Below the pieces are notes generated by a model, which worked only from the letters and a program-made list of their open reading frames with translations, made no database searches and was not told the DNA's origin. From positions 38,240,001-38,304,000 of the forward strand of contig JAJNNQ010000137.1 of assembly GCA_027886175.1 (NCBI GenBank): DNA of 64,000 nt, given 5' to 3'. Below are positions 23,263 to 35,349 of the stretch, one piece after another; the first letter of the stretch is position 1; each line of letters begins with the position of its first letter. A program made the translations under genes and the position numbers. The DNA is from Phylloscopus collybita. Taxonomy: Eukaryota > Chordata > Aves > Passeriformes > Phylloscopidae.

Positions 23263-26200
23263 TTCTGATGTGAATTACTTTATGATTTTGTAAGGACTAA
23301 AGTATTCAATAGATAGGGCAAAAAAAGGACATATTAGTGTAATAAATAAACGTGTTAATGGTTACTAAAACTTTCTTCCCAACTCCTTTACTACATGGTG
23401 ATTAACATAATTCTTTCACTAGGCCATAGCTTCGAGGGTGAGCAGGAGGTTCAGAGCAGTAACAGCTGGGAAGGAGGATATAATCTCGTTGTATCCCTGG
23501 AAGTATAGTGAAATTCAATTTCAGATGCCTATTCAGGATGTCTTTATACAGGCTTAGGGAAAAAAATTATAATACTCTTCAAGGATCCTGCAACCATAAG
23601 GTGTGCAGGGTTTCCTGAAGCCATATTGATGTCCAGTTTTAATGGACAGACGCTACTTCTGTGTCACTGACTGGGGAGTTGAAACTATGTTTACAGAAAA
23701 AAAAAATCAGTTGTGTTTTTTAATAATAGATTATGCTGCTAAACATACTTTCTTCAATAAAGTGAGGATTTGAAGTCATACTGCAGTGCTTTATTGATTC
23801 CTGTTATGTACATTGGTGCTGTGAAAATGAAGCAACAGTCATTACCAAAGTTTTGCAATTGTAGGTAGTGCTAAAGATTTCTGCTCACCAGTTTTACTTG
23901 TAACAAATACATGATCTCCCATTTTTCCATGATTGATTTTCAAGAAAAATTGTGCAAGAAAAGTTCCCATTGTATAGGGTGATAGCTTAAGAGATGGGAA
24001 GAAGCATAATAAGAGAAGAAATCATTATAAACACATATTTGATTAATTGTCCTTTGACTGAAAAAGGACAGAGATAAGGCTTTCCTTATCTTTGATTGCT
24101 CTTTTTAAATATGAGAGAATCATCCCCTTCCTTCTCTTCCGTGAGGCTAAATCAAATCAACTCTCTCTGGTTTTGTGGTTTTGTTTGGTTGGGTTTTTTT
24201 TTTTCCAGGAGGGCTTCTTCTTCCCCATGAGCATCCTAGTAGCCCTTCCTTGCATCTGTTCCCAATTTAGCTCACAATTCTTGAACGTGAATGATTGAAC
24301 TGCTCATATTGCAGATGTGTCCTGCCAGTCTGTTACACTGACAGCGATACACATTCAAGACAGCTGCATCTCAGAGAGCTGTTGGAAAAATGCCATCATA
24401 TTTGTCTGATATCTTTTGGAATGTCAACTAAAAAGCAAATAAATCTTTGATGTTATCTGTGTTTATCTAAGGTTGGCTATTTTGTTAGAGACAGGAAATG
24501 ACTGACTGTATTAGAGACCACTTACTAAGTAGTGTTTCAAATTCTGTTCTTAATTAACCTGGACAGACTCATTTTAATCAGAATGAATAAGTTTGTGCAG
24601 GTCTGACTGAAAGAAGGATTTGTTCCTTTAAGTGAGACTATTTGTAAGTCCTCTTACAAATAGTTAGCATGTAACTCAGTGGGTTGGGGATAAATATATT
24701 TTCTGATTGCAGTAATTAAAATAGAAACAGATTGTCCTGTTTTTATGAAGGTTGCCTAACTTAACCTGTAATGTAGACGCCCAACACTGGAAGAAATATC
24801 AGTGGGCTGGCTTGACTGAACTGAAATTCTTTTCCCTTTTCTTGATATCAAGAGAAATGCAAGAATTTAGCTATTTTTAAGGCAGTGGGCTGTGAATAGG
24901 TAGAGGATAGAGGATTATTCGTTAAGGGTGGTGTGCAAGGTTAATGAGAAGATCACTTAATTTGCTGTTTACTTGTTTTGAGCCTAATCTGTGCTGCAGT
25001 CCTGCAGTGATCACTTGAGTCATTCATAGGATTAATACATCCCACAGAAAGACATTAAAGGCAGAAGTATAGAAGGCAAACCTCACCGTTTCATTTCCCA
25101 GTTGTTAAAAATTAGAAGAGTAATTTATAATCTTGGGCCAATGTATCACAGGCCCACAGTGACACAACTTGAAGTTTTAGGTACCCACTGTGTACCTGGG
25201 CTTTCTTGTTCCCCAAGAGCCCCAAAATCCTACATCATTTTACTTGGAAATCTTTCACCCCAAGTCTAGTCTTTCCCCATTCTCAGTGCGTCTGGGCTAA
25301 GCCCAACTCCAAAGAAAATCAGGGCCTTGGCCATCATGCATGAGAAGGCGGGACTGGCAGCCAGCAACCCCTTGGAGACCTCATAGAAGAAGAGCTATTT
25401 GTGAGACCTGTTCCCTCCTTGCTGTATCTCCATTGCAGCTGCCCAAGGGTCAGTGCTTTCTAGTCCGTCTGTACCACAGCCAATAACCAGGTGTCTCAAG
25501 TAAGCAGAACTTAGGTTGCTGCAAAATCCATACTCCTCCATGAGACTTCTGTTGTTTCCTCAGACAATTAAAATTTTAATGATTTAAAGTCCTGTGTGAA
25601 AGCAAGTGGGACTGTGGAATTTCAGAGTGTGTTCACTGCAGAGGGATAGAGTGAGGTTTTTTTTTTTTGTTCAAGAGACTCTCCTCTCAAGCACCAAATG
25701 CAAAACTACATTCAAGGTTGGCAGGACATAGTTAACCTTGCAACATGTGCTGAACTTGTGTTTCCAGTAGTGTGGGACAGACAAGAACCAAAAATAGTTT
25801 TTTTATGTAGCAGTTGTCTGTTTCCAGCATCTCAAAAGTACAGAAATTGGTAAGAAAACAATGCATCTGATCAGGCATAATTTATGTTTCTATTTCTGAG
25901 TTGAATGATTCTAATCAATAGATTCCACCATGCCAGTACTTGGGCTGCTCTTTGTGCAGATATCCATTTCATCATCTATTGTATCAATTCAGTAAATTTA
26001 ATGAAAATATTAACTGGATATTTAATAAAATAACTTGCTATGAAATTATTTTGAGAGATAAGTCACTGTTTTTATGAGTTTTATTTGTAAAATACAGATA
26101 CATCACACTTAGAAGTTTCTCTTCTAAGTTTAGTTGGTCGTTGGAAACACTTTATGGTGAATTTTGAAAATTGAGCTATAAATGTCACATTTTAAAATTA

Positions 26201-27000
26201 GGATATAAATATTTCACTAGTCTTTTAATAAGTCTGTTGAATGACTGCTATTCATGTCAGGAAAGCTGGAAGAACTTTAAGTGAAGATCTTTTAAAATTT
26301 TATTTCAAAAAGTGGCTATTCTATCTTTAGATGTATTCTTTTACTGTATACACATGGTGGTACATGTTGCTATTTGATGACATCATAGTTCAGCAGTTCC
26401 AGTGTAAACTAGATTCTACAGCTGTTCCTTAAGAAGAGGCAATAGGTGTGTGAGATACTTTTTATTGTAATTAGTGTGTTCATGTATTTCTTGCTATTTA
26501 CCTTCATACAAAAGCTAACTGTATTCAGCGAGGGGTTCCCATTATAATTTATCAATATTCAGAGAAATATACCCTCAAAGAAAATATGAGCTATTTGTTA
26601 GAAAGTTAATGGAAAAAATTGTGTTATCCCATTCCCCAGGGTTATATAAGGGGCATTATCAAAAGAAGCTGTACATAGATTTAAATATCTGGGCCAAATT
26701 TCCATCCAGCCTTGCATAAGCTTTGTCCCACATGGCCTTTCTCACTTAATATTTCATCAGCTACAAGTTTTTATTTCCTTTATGTGTGTGCAAGGATGTG
26801 ACTTAACCAATGTAAATGGATTCTGACTAGATCTGGTTGACAAATCCTGCAAAAAAAAGTGAGGAAAAAAAATGGCTTCAAATTTCATGGAATTAACTAC
26901 AAATTGTTCCTACAGAGAGAGAAAGAGAGAGGGAGGAAGCGTAGTTGCTTGTACATTTGTGTAGCTGGCCTTAAAATAGCTTAATGAGAATGTGACAAAA

Positions 27001-27058
27001 ATTAGATTAGATTAGATTAGATTAGATTAGATTAGATTAGATTAGATTAGATTAGATT
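27001..27058. repeat. (ATTAG)11 microsatellite
   Basis: Eleven perfect copies of ATTAG plus a partial copy. The tract ends 82 bp before the acceptor of exon 27141, close to where the branch point should lie. The unit contains an AG dinucleotide and a possible branch-like A. A shorter run of ATA triplets (about 27104-27118) lies between it and the exon. Confidence 0.95.
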
Positions 27059-27140
27059 GAGCTGCAAGTAGCACTTTTTTCCATGAATACATGAATGATA
27101 GATGATAATAATAATAATCGATCTTCTTGCTTGATTTCAG

Positions 27141-27256
27141 AACTCTCTCAGAAAATGACAGTACCTCTTTACCACCTACTGACTCCTGTACCAGTCCTAC
27201 TAAAATGGATTTGTCGTTTAGTAAGACTGCCAAACAGTGCCTAGAGGAGATATCTG
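27141..27256 (+). CDS. NAV3: NAV3 coding exon (116 nt)
   Basis: This encodes the segment after NTATVAPFIYR. The residues are TLSENDSTSLPPTDSCTSPT, then KMDLSFSKTAKQCLEEIS, where the first part is variable against remembered human NAV3 and the second nearly identical. The acceptor is cttgatttcag|A and the donor ATATCTG|gtgagt. It enters in phase 2 (its first A completes Arg) and leaves in phase 1. The final G joins either nothing else in this window or exon 39961 (GG) to give Gly. In the short form that starts at 34809 this exon is bypassed. Confidence 0.95.
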
Positions 27257-30200
27257 GTGAGTAACAATAAATCAGGAGAAGACTGTGAACTTCTTTATTT
27301 ATGTCTGTTTCTTACCAAGAGCTTTCTGATGGGTTGAAATGATACTTCTGACCTCTAATCATGAGTGGTATTAAATACAGAGAAAAGTTAGGTGATGCAT
27401 ATTTTTGGCCTTCAAATCCACTGTTATTTGAACTGGTTCCTTCAATTCAAATACCCTCTTCATCATTTTGCAGAAACTGGGCTTTCACAATCTAGGGTGT
27501 CATGTAATTGTTATTTTATTTAATCATACTGAATGTTCCAAAGGGAGCAGTAGAAAGTCAACTTCAGAAAGTTTAACACTCATTAAATTGCAAATCAAAT
27601 TAAATCATAACATCAGAACTGAGACATAAATTATATAACATATATGTTGCTTTTATAAATGAATCTGTATTCAGAAAAAAAGCAAGTCCTTACTATTGTA
27701 CATGACCTGTAAGCCGCTGCTAGAGCTAAGCTGCTAAAGGTTATGTTAGAAGGAATTCCTTGTAAATGAGGATGAAAGTCCTTACTAGGTTACAAAGCTG
27801 AAGGAGTGGGGTATTTTAATCATATTGGAATAATTCCTTTCAAGTCAACAGAACCACGCTGAGTTACATCAGCATTGGATCTGGCTATGACTCTGCCTAT
27901 GGATGCAAAAAGCAAAGTGTGCTACAGCTCCCTTTCTCATCAGGACTGAATTTCACTGCAGGGTTGTGTACAAGTTGTTACAAAGGGACTCTTTGCAAGA
28001 GCTGTTACTTGTGGACTTCAGGATTTATTTTTGCTTTTGCTTTGTTTTGTTTTTTATTAGCATCTTTACTCTTTTAATATGACAAAAATAAAAGGTCCTA
28101 TCTCCCTGGTTTTACCTACAGTTTTGCCCCTTTACCACAAATTTTTAACATTTAAATGGATTTGTAATGAATCATGTGGTTCTTCTCACACAGGATATAA
28201 CTCACTTAAAGCACTAATTTGACACATCAGTCTAAAATTATCTCTCCACCAGAAGAGAAATCAGATATCCAAGATTTATGGGGACTGTCTTGACATTTAG
28301 CTGACTCATACTGAAAAAGGTTTTGTCCTGGTTTGTCTCAGTCCCTTTGGAAGTTTTATAACATCCTTTACTTGCACAGCCAGCTTCTGTGATATGTTAC
28401 TGTGAAACATGGTGTAATGTTCTTTGTAGGTGATGCATAACTGTAAAAATATAAAATTACTTTTAATTACTCCAGAAATTGGACTCCTTGTTCTAATATA
28501 AATAAAGAGTTTATTGAAACACCACAGATCAAGAGACACTTCAAGGAATCATCCAGAGAGATGCTAAAAAAACCCCAAACAATTCAATACCTGCTGAAAT
28601 GATCAAACAGAATATCATGTCTGATGACCTTTTATTGTTCTGAACAGACATGAAAAAGTATCAAAAAGATATCAAAAAATAAGAAAATGACAGAAAGAAA
28701 AATAGACACCAGAGATGTTCCTAATCTGATTATTTAGACTCTGGCATTAGCCATTGATTGGCATAACAGGCTGTGAAGCAGAGCCACTGGGAAAATGTGG
28801 TCAGTGCTTTCCAGTGTGCATAGGGAAACAAAGATGTGTCACTTGTATTTAACTGTTAGCAGCAAAAGGAATGGATCAAGTACTATATTTGCTGAATAAT
28901 TAATTGTCTGGATGGATGAGCTATCACCAAGTCATTGGTGATTCTGTTATTAGATCTGCATGGATAAAAGCTTATGTGATAGTTGCTCAGAAGAGTATTC
29001 CATGATGGATTAGCGATGAGAAAGAGCAGTTAAATTCTTTTACTTAAGAGCATCTTTATTCTGGTATGATCAAGGGATTACACTAGTATTAAAGAGATAG
29101 GCAAGGTTAATTTCCGTGGCCTGGTCACTTATTTTCAGGCATTAAGCGATGAATCGAGTTTCTTTCATTTTGATACTATCTTTTTCCTGAAATTGTCAAC
29201 TGTTGCTGTCAACTGTCAACTGGGCATCATCTTTGTATTATCTTGATCTTCTTGTGTAAGTTGGTAGCCACCACCCTAGCACAATATGTTTGTAAATAGT
29301 AAGGACCAGTAAGGATAATGCCAAAGAGTGAACATCTGTGGAAATCACTAAACAGCTTGGAGGAGTGTGTTCATAAAGTGCTGTCCCACCCGTATTGTGT
29401 TTCTGCTTCATTAATCATCATTATTTTTAAAGTGCCAAATATTTAGAACTAAGCCTGACCTCCTCAGGACTAGAATATTTTAGCCAATATTGTTGCATAA
29501 ACTATTTCTCTACTTCTGAATATTTACACATTCTTTTTGTTATTGCTTCTTGGCTGAAGATTATTGCTCCCAAAGCCAGCCAAGCTGTTCATATCAGAAC
29601 TCCAAATCCACTTTGGAGCAGTATCAGCCAATTGAACCCAAACTAATGCTTTAAGCATGTCTGGTTTGGGACTTCTCCATAATAAAGACAAAAGTTGGAT
29701 GCAGAAAAAATAATATTAGAATTATTTAGGAGTGGTTGGCCAGGCAACATTCTCCTGGTGTAATTCAGGAACCAAACCAAATTTAATTTCCTTGTTGTAG
29801 TGGTGAAAAGTCATGGCTCTGCTTTTTGTGTCTAGCAAGGCAGTTCACATCCCCTTGCTACTGTCTGAACAGTGGTGATGGGAAAGTAGAAAGTAAAGCA
29901 AGAATCTATAGAGGGAGTTTTCAGCTCTCCTCTGCTCTGTCTTCCTCCTCCAAGGGAGCTGGTTACCTTTATAGCCTCTCCTGTTTCCCAGCTCAGAGCT
30001 GGTGAACTGTGAAGTCAGAGCTCAAGCTGCTTGTTTCCTGCCCACTGCTTTGAAAGTGATTTCTTGGTTTTACCTGCACAGTCATGAGAAGAGAATAGTT
30101 CTGGAAGGCAAGGGAGGTGGGGAGGCTAGTGCAGACATGGACTGAGAAGTGTGATTTATGGTCGTCCTGATAAACTGGACAACCTCTTTATTTTTGCCTT

Positions 30201-31841
30201 GTCACCAATAATCTGCTGCTCTTGGTGAATATATACATGGCTTATGCCTAAAGCCAGTTCTGCATCTTGGTAGAGCTGCTGTAAATCTGTTCCTGTGTCT
30301 CTGGTGAGGATTTGTTCTAGATGTCCTTTGAAGTGCTTCAGACTTTTTTCCTACATTTTTCCCCCTTTGAATATTCCACAGCTCAGCCAGAGCAGCCCCA
30401 AGTGTTTCCACAGTTCACATGCAGATGAGCACTAGAGCATACCTGAAGCAGTTTTTAGTCTCCCTGCACACCTTGAGTTCCCTCTGTGTGCACAGCCCCA
30501 GTGATACCTGTACTCCCACTGAATGGGCCCTGTTTGTAGGCGTGAGACATGTACAGTTTTATTTTATGAAATAAGTGATAACGTTTGGCTTTCACAAGTG
30601 CTGGCATGTTCTAAGAGCTTAATGCAAAGTGTTTGGTTAAGTAATTATTCATGAATCTATAAATATTGACTAATTATTCAAAATCTGAAGGATGAAGCAG
30701 AAATGAAACAGTACTTTTAAAAGTTATAGGCCTATCTCAATTGCAGGATAAGCATAAAACGTTCAAATTTTAATATTTTATGTTTATTGTGCTTAGTTTT
30801 TTGCTCTCTGAGAGAAATAATTAATACATGCAGGAATACTTTTTTTTTTTTTCTCCAAGTGAGCTTAGCTGAAGAGATTCATAATCTTATGCATTTCCAG
30901 ATCTATTACATAATTCATTTGTAGGGTTCTAAACCATCCACTGAGACTTCAAAGAAAGTCTTATCTGACAGCAAAATTTGCCCAGAGATTAGTAGTTCTT
31001 AAAATAATTTTTATAATTCTTTTTATGAAAGAGACAGTAAAAATAAAGTAGGAAGTTACACTGACTGTGATGAATTGAGGAAGTTCCCTAAGATGTTCTT
31101 GATGTAAACATATTCCTGCTTGGTGGGTGGAGAACACACTGAATTGCAAGGTAGTTGGGGAATAATGCTGTCATGACATCTGCTCTCCTCTAGTCTCCTA
31201 TACTTTCTTCTTGGCTTAGAAAGATGTATTTTTGGGTTGCTAAATCTAAACATTTTTAAGTGGAGAGCTGAGCTTTAGAAAGCTAGTTTTCAATAAATAA
31301 ACTTGAGAATTTTCCACGTTGCAGTTTTATGTTTTGGTAAATGACACCCTGCAGAAAGATGTGGTAAAGTACAAGGATAAATTCAGTGTTGCTTCTACTG
31401 AGCACTTGGTCTAAGATAAATAATTATCCGCCGTATCTGGGGATGGTCACAATGGCCAGTCTGCCAAGTGGTGAAATGGGATTACTGGGAGAAAAGTTCA
31501 TATAACTTTATAATTAAGAGATGTAGTAAAATGTTTGTACACAGGAAGGCTGAATGAAGGTTGCGTGATTAGCCTCAGTACATCTGTATAAGAGCATTTG
31601 ACTCACTGTGTTTTCAATGTATTTTGAAATGAGGCAGATGAATGCTGCAGCTGCCAGCTACCCTCACATGGCTCTTACACAGTCCAGGTGTCATTCCCTT
31701 TTTAGTATGATGGTCTGTGACCTGTGTGCTGCTGAAGGGAGAAGTAACAGGCCAGCAGAGACACTGAGGCCCACTGGGTTGCCCAGGATACAGCTGTGCC
31801 TCCACCAGAGAACCATCCAGCCTTGGAGGGGTGTGGCACCT

Positions 31842-31906
31842 ATTGGCGTGGCTCAACATTTGTGGGTCAACATGTTGACCAATTGGTGTGGTCAACATTT
31901 TTCAGC
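31842..31906. repeat. Short partial tandem repeat with a 16-bp palindrome
   Basis: TTGGCGTGGCTCAACATTT is followed about 40 bp later by the near copy TTGGTGTGGTCAACATTT. Between them lies the perfect palindrome GGTCAACATGTTGACC (31865-31880), whose halves are GGTCA/TGACC nuclear-receptor-like half-sites with 6-bp spacing. The block is part of a GC-richer stretch that I cannot assign to a repeat family. Confidence 0.75.
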
Positions 31907-32341
31907 CTCTGCCATAACTTTTTCTGCTCCCAGCTGGAAAGAGGACTGACTATACCTGTCCAATTGTGGCAGTCTTGTATCTGGTCTCTCGTGTTGGAGC
32001 TGAGCAGCCATGCTGTGCACTGCTTCCCTAGCAGAGCAGTGCTGAGCACGAGGGGTGTGCCCTGCCCATAAGGGGTCCTGAGGCCAGCTGCAGCTCTGCA
32101 CTGCTGGCTGCTGCATGCACACTGGGAGCCTGGATGCAGGCAGAGCAGGTCCACATCTGCCTACAGTCTACCATGGAGACAAGTCACTGCCCGTAGGTGC
32201 TGGGGTATGAAAAGACAGGGAAATTATTCATGGATTTGAAATATCAGGAAGAGATTCAAACTTGCTATTTATGGTAGGAAAATAATCTCTTCTCTCGATT
32301 CCAAGGTAATCACCAAGAGAACTTTGGCATCACAGGGCCAA

Positions 32342-32485
32342 ATCATAGAATCACAGAGTAGTCTGAGTTGGAAGGGACCCGGAAGGAACATCAAGTCCAG
32401 CTCTTAAGTGAATGGCCCATACAGGGATTGGATCCATGACCTTGGCATTATTAGCACTGCGCCCTGACCAACTGAGCTAAAAACC
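32342..32485 (-). mobile_element. tRNA-Ile-headed, CR1-tailed SINE (TguSINE1-like)
   Basis: On the minus strand the element begins with a 73-nt tRNA-Ile-like head (32485 down to 32413). It has an A box (TTAGCTCAGTTGG), an anticodon loop GCTAATAATGC keeping AAT, a B-box-like GGATCCAATCC, and a 3' end of the acceptor stem as GGGCCA. A roughly 70-bp tail follows, ending in CR1 octamers (CTGTGATTCTATGATT). That head-tail structure is the one described for the passerine SINE TguSINE1, which depends on CR1 reverse transcriptase. It is a retroposon, not a working tRNA gene: the 5' acceptor strand no longer pairs. I saw no clear target-site duplication. Confidence 0.85.
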
Positions 32486-34599
32486 ATTATCCTTCCTGTT
32501 AATTCAAAACGTAGCAAGGGAGAATACTGTACCAAATTGAGTATAAATTTAGGATATAAAACCAATTAATGCAAAAAGAGTGAGATTGCCCTTCTTTTTT
32601 GAAATTCTCTATTGTCAATACCTCCCTGGTTGTTAGAAACAACCACAGCTCGATCAGGCGTGTTGGACAGGCTGGGACAGCACATGTCACTGTCAGTGCT
32701 CACCAACACAGGAGTGTGTAGGCAGTGCTGGAACTCTGGGACAGCACCAGCACCACACCAGCTCTGGACATCAGGGTCTGCTGCAGGGAGGCACCAGCAC
32801 ATTGATAAAACCTTTCCAAGCACCCATATGTCACTGCAGCTGGCAGACCCTGGGGGTAAACACAGCAGTCTTATCTTTTGCTTCCATGCTGAAAAAGTGA
32901 TAGGTGTTTAGTATTTGGGACAGTCTTGTGCTCGGGCAGACAAACCATTCCTCTTGGCTCCTCTTTGACTGTGTTTTCTAGGTGGGGATGGGAGTGGTAC
33001 CTCCTCTTGATGTGAAACATGTCTTTCTAGGAATTCGTCAGTGCTTTAATATGGAAAACTACCATTACTTTAGGATACTTATTTTTTCTGAGTTATTTTG
33101 TGTTCCAGAGAGTTATCTAGGAAGAAATGTACCTTTTCCTTTGAAATTTCCAAGAATTTTCCCCCGTGTATCTTCAAAAACTGTAAACTGAACCACTGAA
33201 AGGCAAGAAATACACACTGAGGCTTCTGTTAACATCTGTTTATTCATACAGGAAATCTGTGAACAGCTTGTAATTCTTAAGGTGGCATTTTTAAAGGTTA
33301 TTTGTCTGTCAGGGTTTCTCAGGTAGGGACTTGAGACGAGCATATTTTTACATTGACGAAAGCACCTTATTTTTATACAGCAATTTTATTATTTGTAGAT
33401 AGTATTTCTACATAATGTTTTGTGAAAATAATTTCCCCTAGATAAAAAGTTTGTATCTAAAAAATATAATTAAATTCACCTATTTCTTTGTTCATCTGTC
33501 CATTTTTTTCTGGGACTAACATCTTTTTCTTTGTGAGAAAAGGCATACATTTAAGCATAAGTCTTCTTTCTCTCTGGATAATGAATTTAAAAATAGCATT
33601 CAAAATTGCTGAACTTAGTTCAGACACAATACCAAATTGCTTTATAAAAAAAAAATTACTCCTCCATAATAGGTTTGCTTCAGAATATTGTGAAACAATG
33701 ATTTTTACAGCTTTTTAAATTCTATACTAGCCTCTGAATCTCTCAGAGGTGCAAGCAGGGTAGCTTTCTAAGGAGAAATTAAATATTTCCTTTTATGAAT
33801 CATCTTACCAGAAAAATACTGTTATATTCCATGTCTTGTCTTATGAAATTAATTTTTTTTTTTTTTTTTATTTAGAGCAGATATTGCATGACTGAAGGTC
33901 CTTTTGCAAGTCTGCTTTTAGCTTCCTGCATAGGGAATAACAGTGATATGGAAGAAATAGTTTTTCATCCTTACCTTTTGGGGAGAAAAATAGGATTTGA
34001 CCATGAGCTAGATCTGTTACTGTAGCATCCCATTCAGGTGGAGCTGTGTCTTGAAACCTGTGGCACTGTAAACCAGGCAGAGGCTTCTGTGTCTCCGGTT
34101 TAATTCACCAGGATGTTTGCTGCCATGGCAGCCAGCAGCATTCACTGCAGTAGCAGAGAAGAGTCATATATCTGGGAATGCAGGTTGAATACTAAAATGT
34201 AAGGAGGCTTGTGCTTCAGTGGTTAATTTTGGCTCTTTATTGAGCTCTGACGTGGAGGCTGTACTTGCAGTTCTGTGTCAGCCCATCTAAAGTGTAGAGC
34301 TGTGCATTGGGATCAGTCATGAGCTGGTGAGAGGGAGGGAAAAGCCCGAGACAGTACTTGTGCCTACTTTGGATTTCAGAAGGCAGCAGCTGTAGAAAGA
34401 GATGCAGGCCCACTGGTCTGATGAGACTGGTGATTGGATGGAGAGGGGAAAACACAGTTGGCTTTTGGGATTACTTCTGTGCTGGAGCAGAGTGTTTGAT
34501 CAACTCTCTTCTGCTTGAGAGAAATCTAAGTGAAAATGACTGTAAGTACTGCAGATTAATGTGACTGACGAGAAGTGGCTTAGCAGAGACAGCAGTTTA

Positions 34600-34808
34600 A
34601 TTTTGAAGAAGATGACTGTGCCTGTCTAGTCCCTTACAGTACATAGAGTGCATGTAGCTGTGCTTTCATTGCGAGTGCAAGTGTGTACTGCCTGGGGGGT
34701 GCAGCATGCAGCGATGCAGGGAGCACCGCCCGGACCTCTCAGGGGAATTGAGCTGCTGTCCCTCTCAGAAATATGAAATCTAACTGAGGTGAAGCCCCAG
34801 CCGGAAAG
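34600..34808 (+). promoter_or_regulatory. NAV3: Presumed promoter/5'UTR of the short NAV3 form
   Basis: The 200 bp before ATG 34809 are richer in G+C than the surrounding intron and include a GC box in reverse (CCGCCC, 34726-34731). There is no TATA box at a clear distance. An in-frame TGA at 34785-34787 closes the reading frame just upstream of the ATG, so the ATG is the first in-frame start and this stretch is untranslated. The transcription start is not visible from sequence; a TGACGTGG half-CRE-like word lies further up at about 34248. The promoter role is inferred only from the presence of a first exon. Confidence 0.4.
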
Positions 34809-35349
34809 ATGCAGCGATCTGCTGAATTGTCTGTGTTTAAAGGCACGGAGGTCAGAAGAGGGTGTGTTCGTCTTCAGAAGCAGAAGTCTCTAACCAATCT
34901 CACGCTCATCAGTGAAGGGGAGAAGAGGCGATACTCATGCAGGGAGAACTGGTTTGGGAACGCCTCCAAGTCCAGCCAGAGTTACCAACAGCGGGATGCA
35001 GAAGCTGGGTGCAGAGGCTCCCTGTCCAAGGCATTCTCTCAGTCAGTGCACTCTCTCTACCACTCCAGCCTCACCACACCCCAAGCATTTCAGGGGACAC
35101 CACCTGCTGGAAGCAGGACATCCAGGAGGTCAGGAGACCGGTGTACAGGTGAAAGCTTTCAGGCTGACAATGAGGACAGCAAAAAATCCGATGATGAAAA
35201 TGCATCCTGCACATCCCATTTCCCCAGCAGGACCTGGGCAGAGGAGGAGGAGGAAGGGTGCTTACGTGAAGGGACTGCACATCTGGATGAAGATGTCATA
35301 ATAACAATGCTAGGTGACCTAGAACAGGTCCTTTATACTGATATTTTAG
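34809..35349 (+). CDS. NAV3: Alternative first coding exon of short NAV3 (NAV1-like N terminus)
   Basis: It has 180 codons plus one base, opening at ATG 34809 (A at -3) and closing at the donor TTTTAG|gtaagt. It resembles the N-terminal part of the paralogue NAV1 as I remember it: SAELSVFKG (residues 4-12; NAV1 AAELKVFKS), QKQKSLTNL (23-31; NAV1 RKQKSLTNL), KSDDE (126-130, shared) and VIITMLGDLEQVLYTDIL (163-180; NAV1 VVTVLGDLEQLLFSQML). A run of five Glu lies at 145-149. It ends in phase 1 and so joins exon 39961 as ILG-EDPETRR, exactly where NAV1 continues DPESQRKRTV. The product would start here, without the CH domain and the SxIP-rich exon, but keep the rest of NAV3. No upstream acceptor in a usable phase was sought as an alternative; a stop lies directly upstream. 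Confidence 0.85.

Larger units (their letters stand above)
19609..27140 (+). other. NAV3: NAV3 intron, phase 2 (7.5 kb)
   Basis: The intron contains an old CR1 fragment (23110-23262, plus strand), a 21-bp near-palindrome (22533-22553), a possible 49-nt pseudoexon (21402-21450) and the ATTAG microsatellite (27001-27058) close to the next acceptor. A mildly GC-richer stretch at about 25170-25500 shows no recognisable content. The remainder is AT-rich with nothing identified. Confidence 0.75.

Noticed and set aside
32413..32485. A functional tRNA-Ile gene
   Set aside because: The 5' acceptor strand does not pair with the 3' strand, the B box is altered and a CR1 tail follows; it is the head of a SINE.
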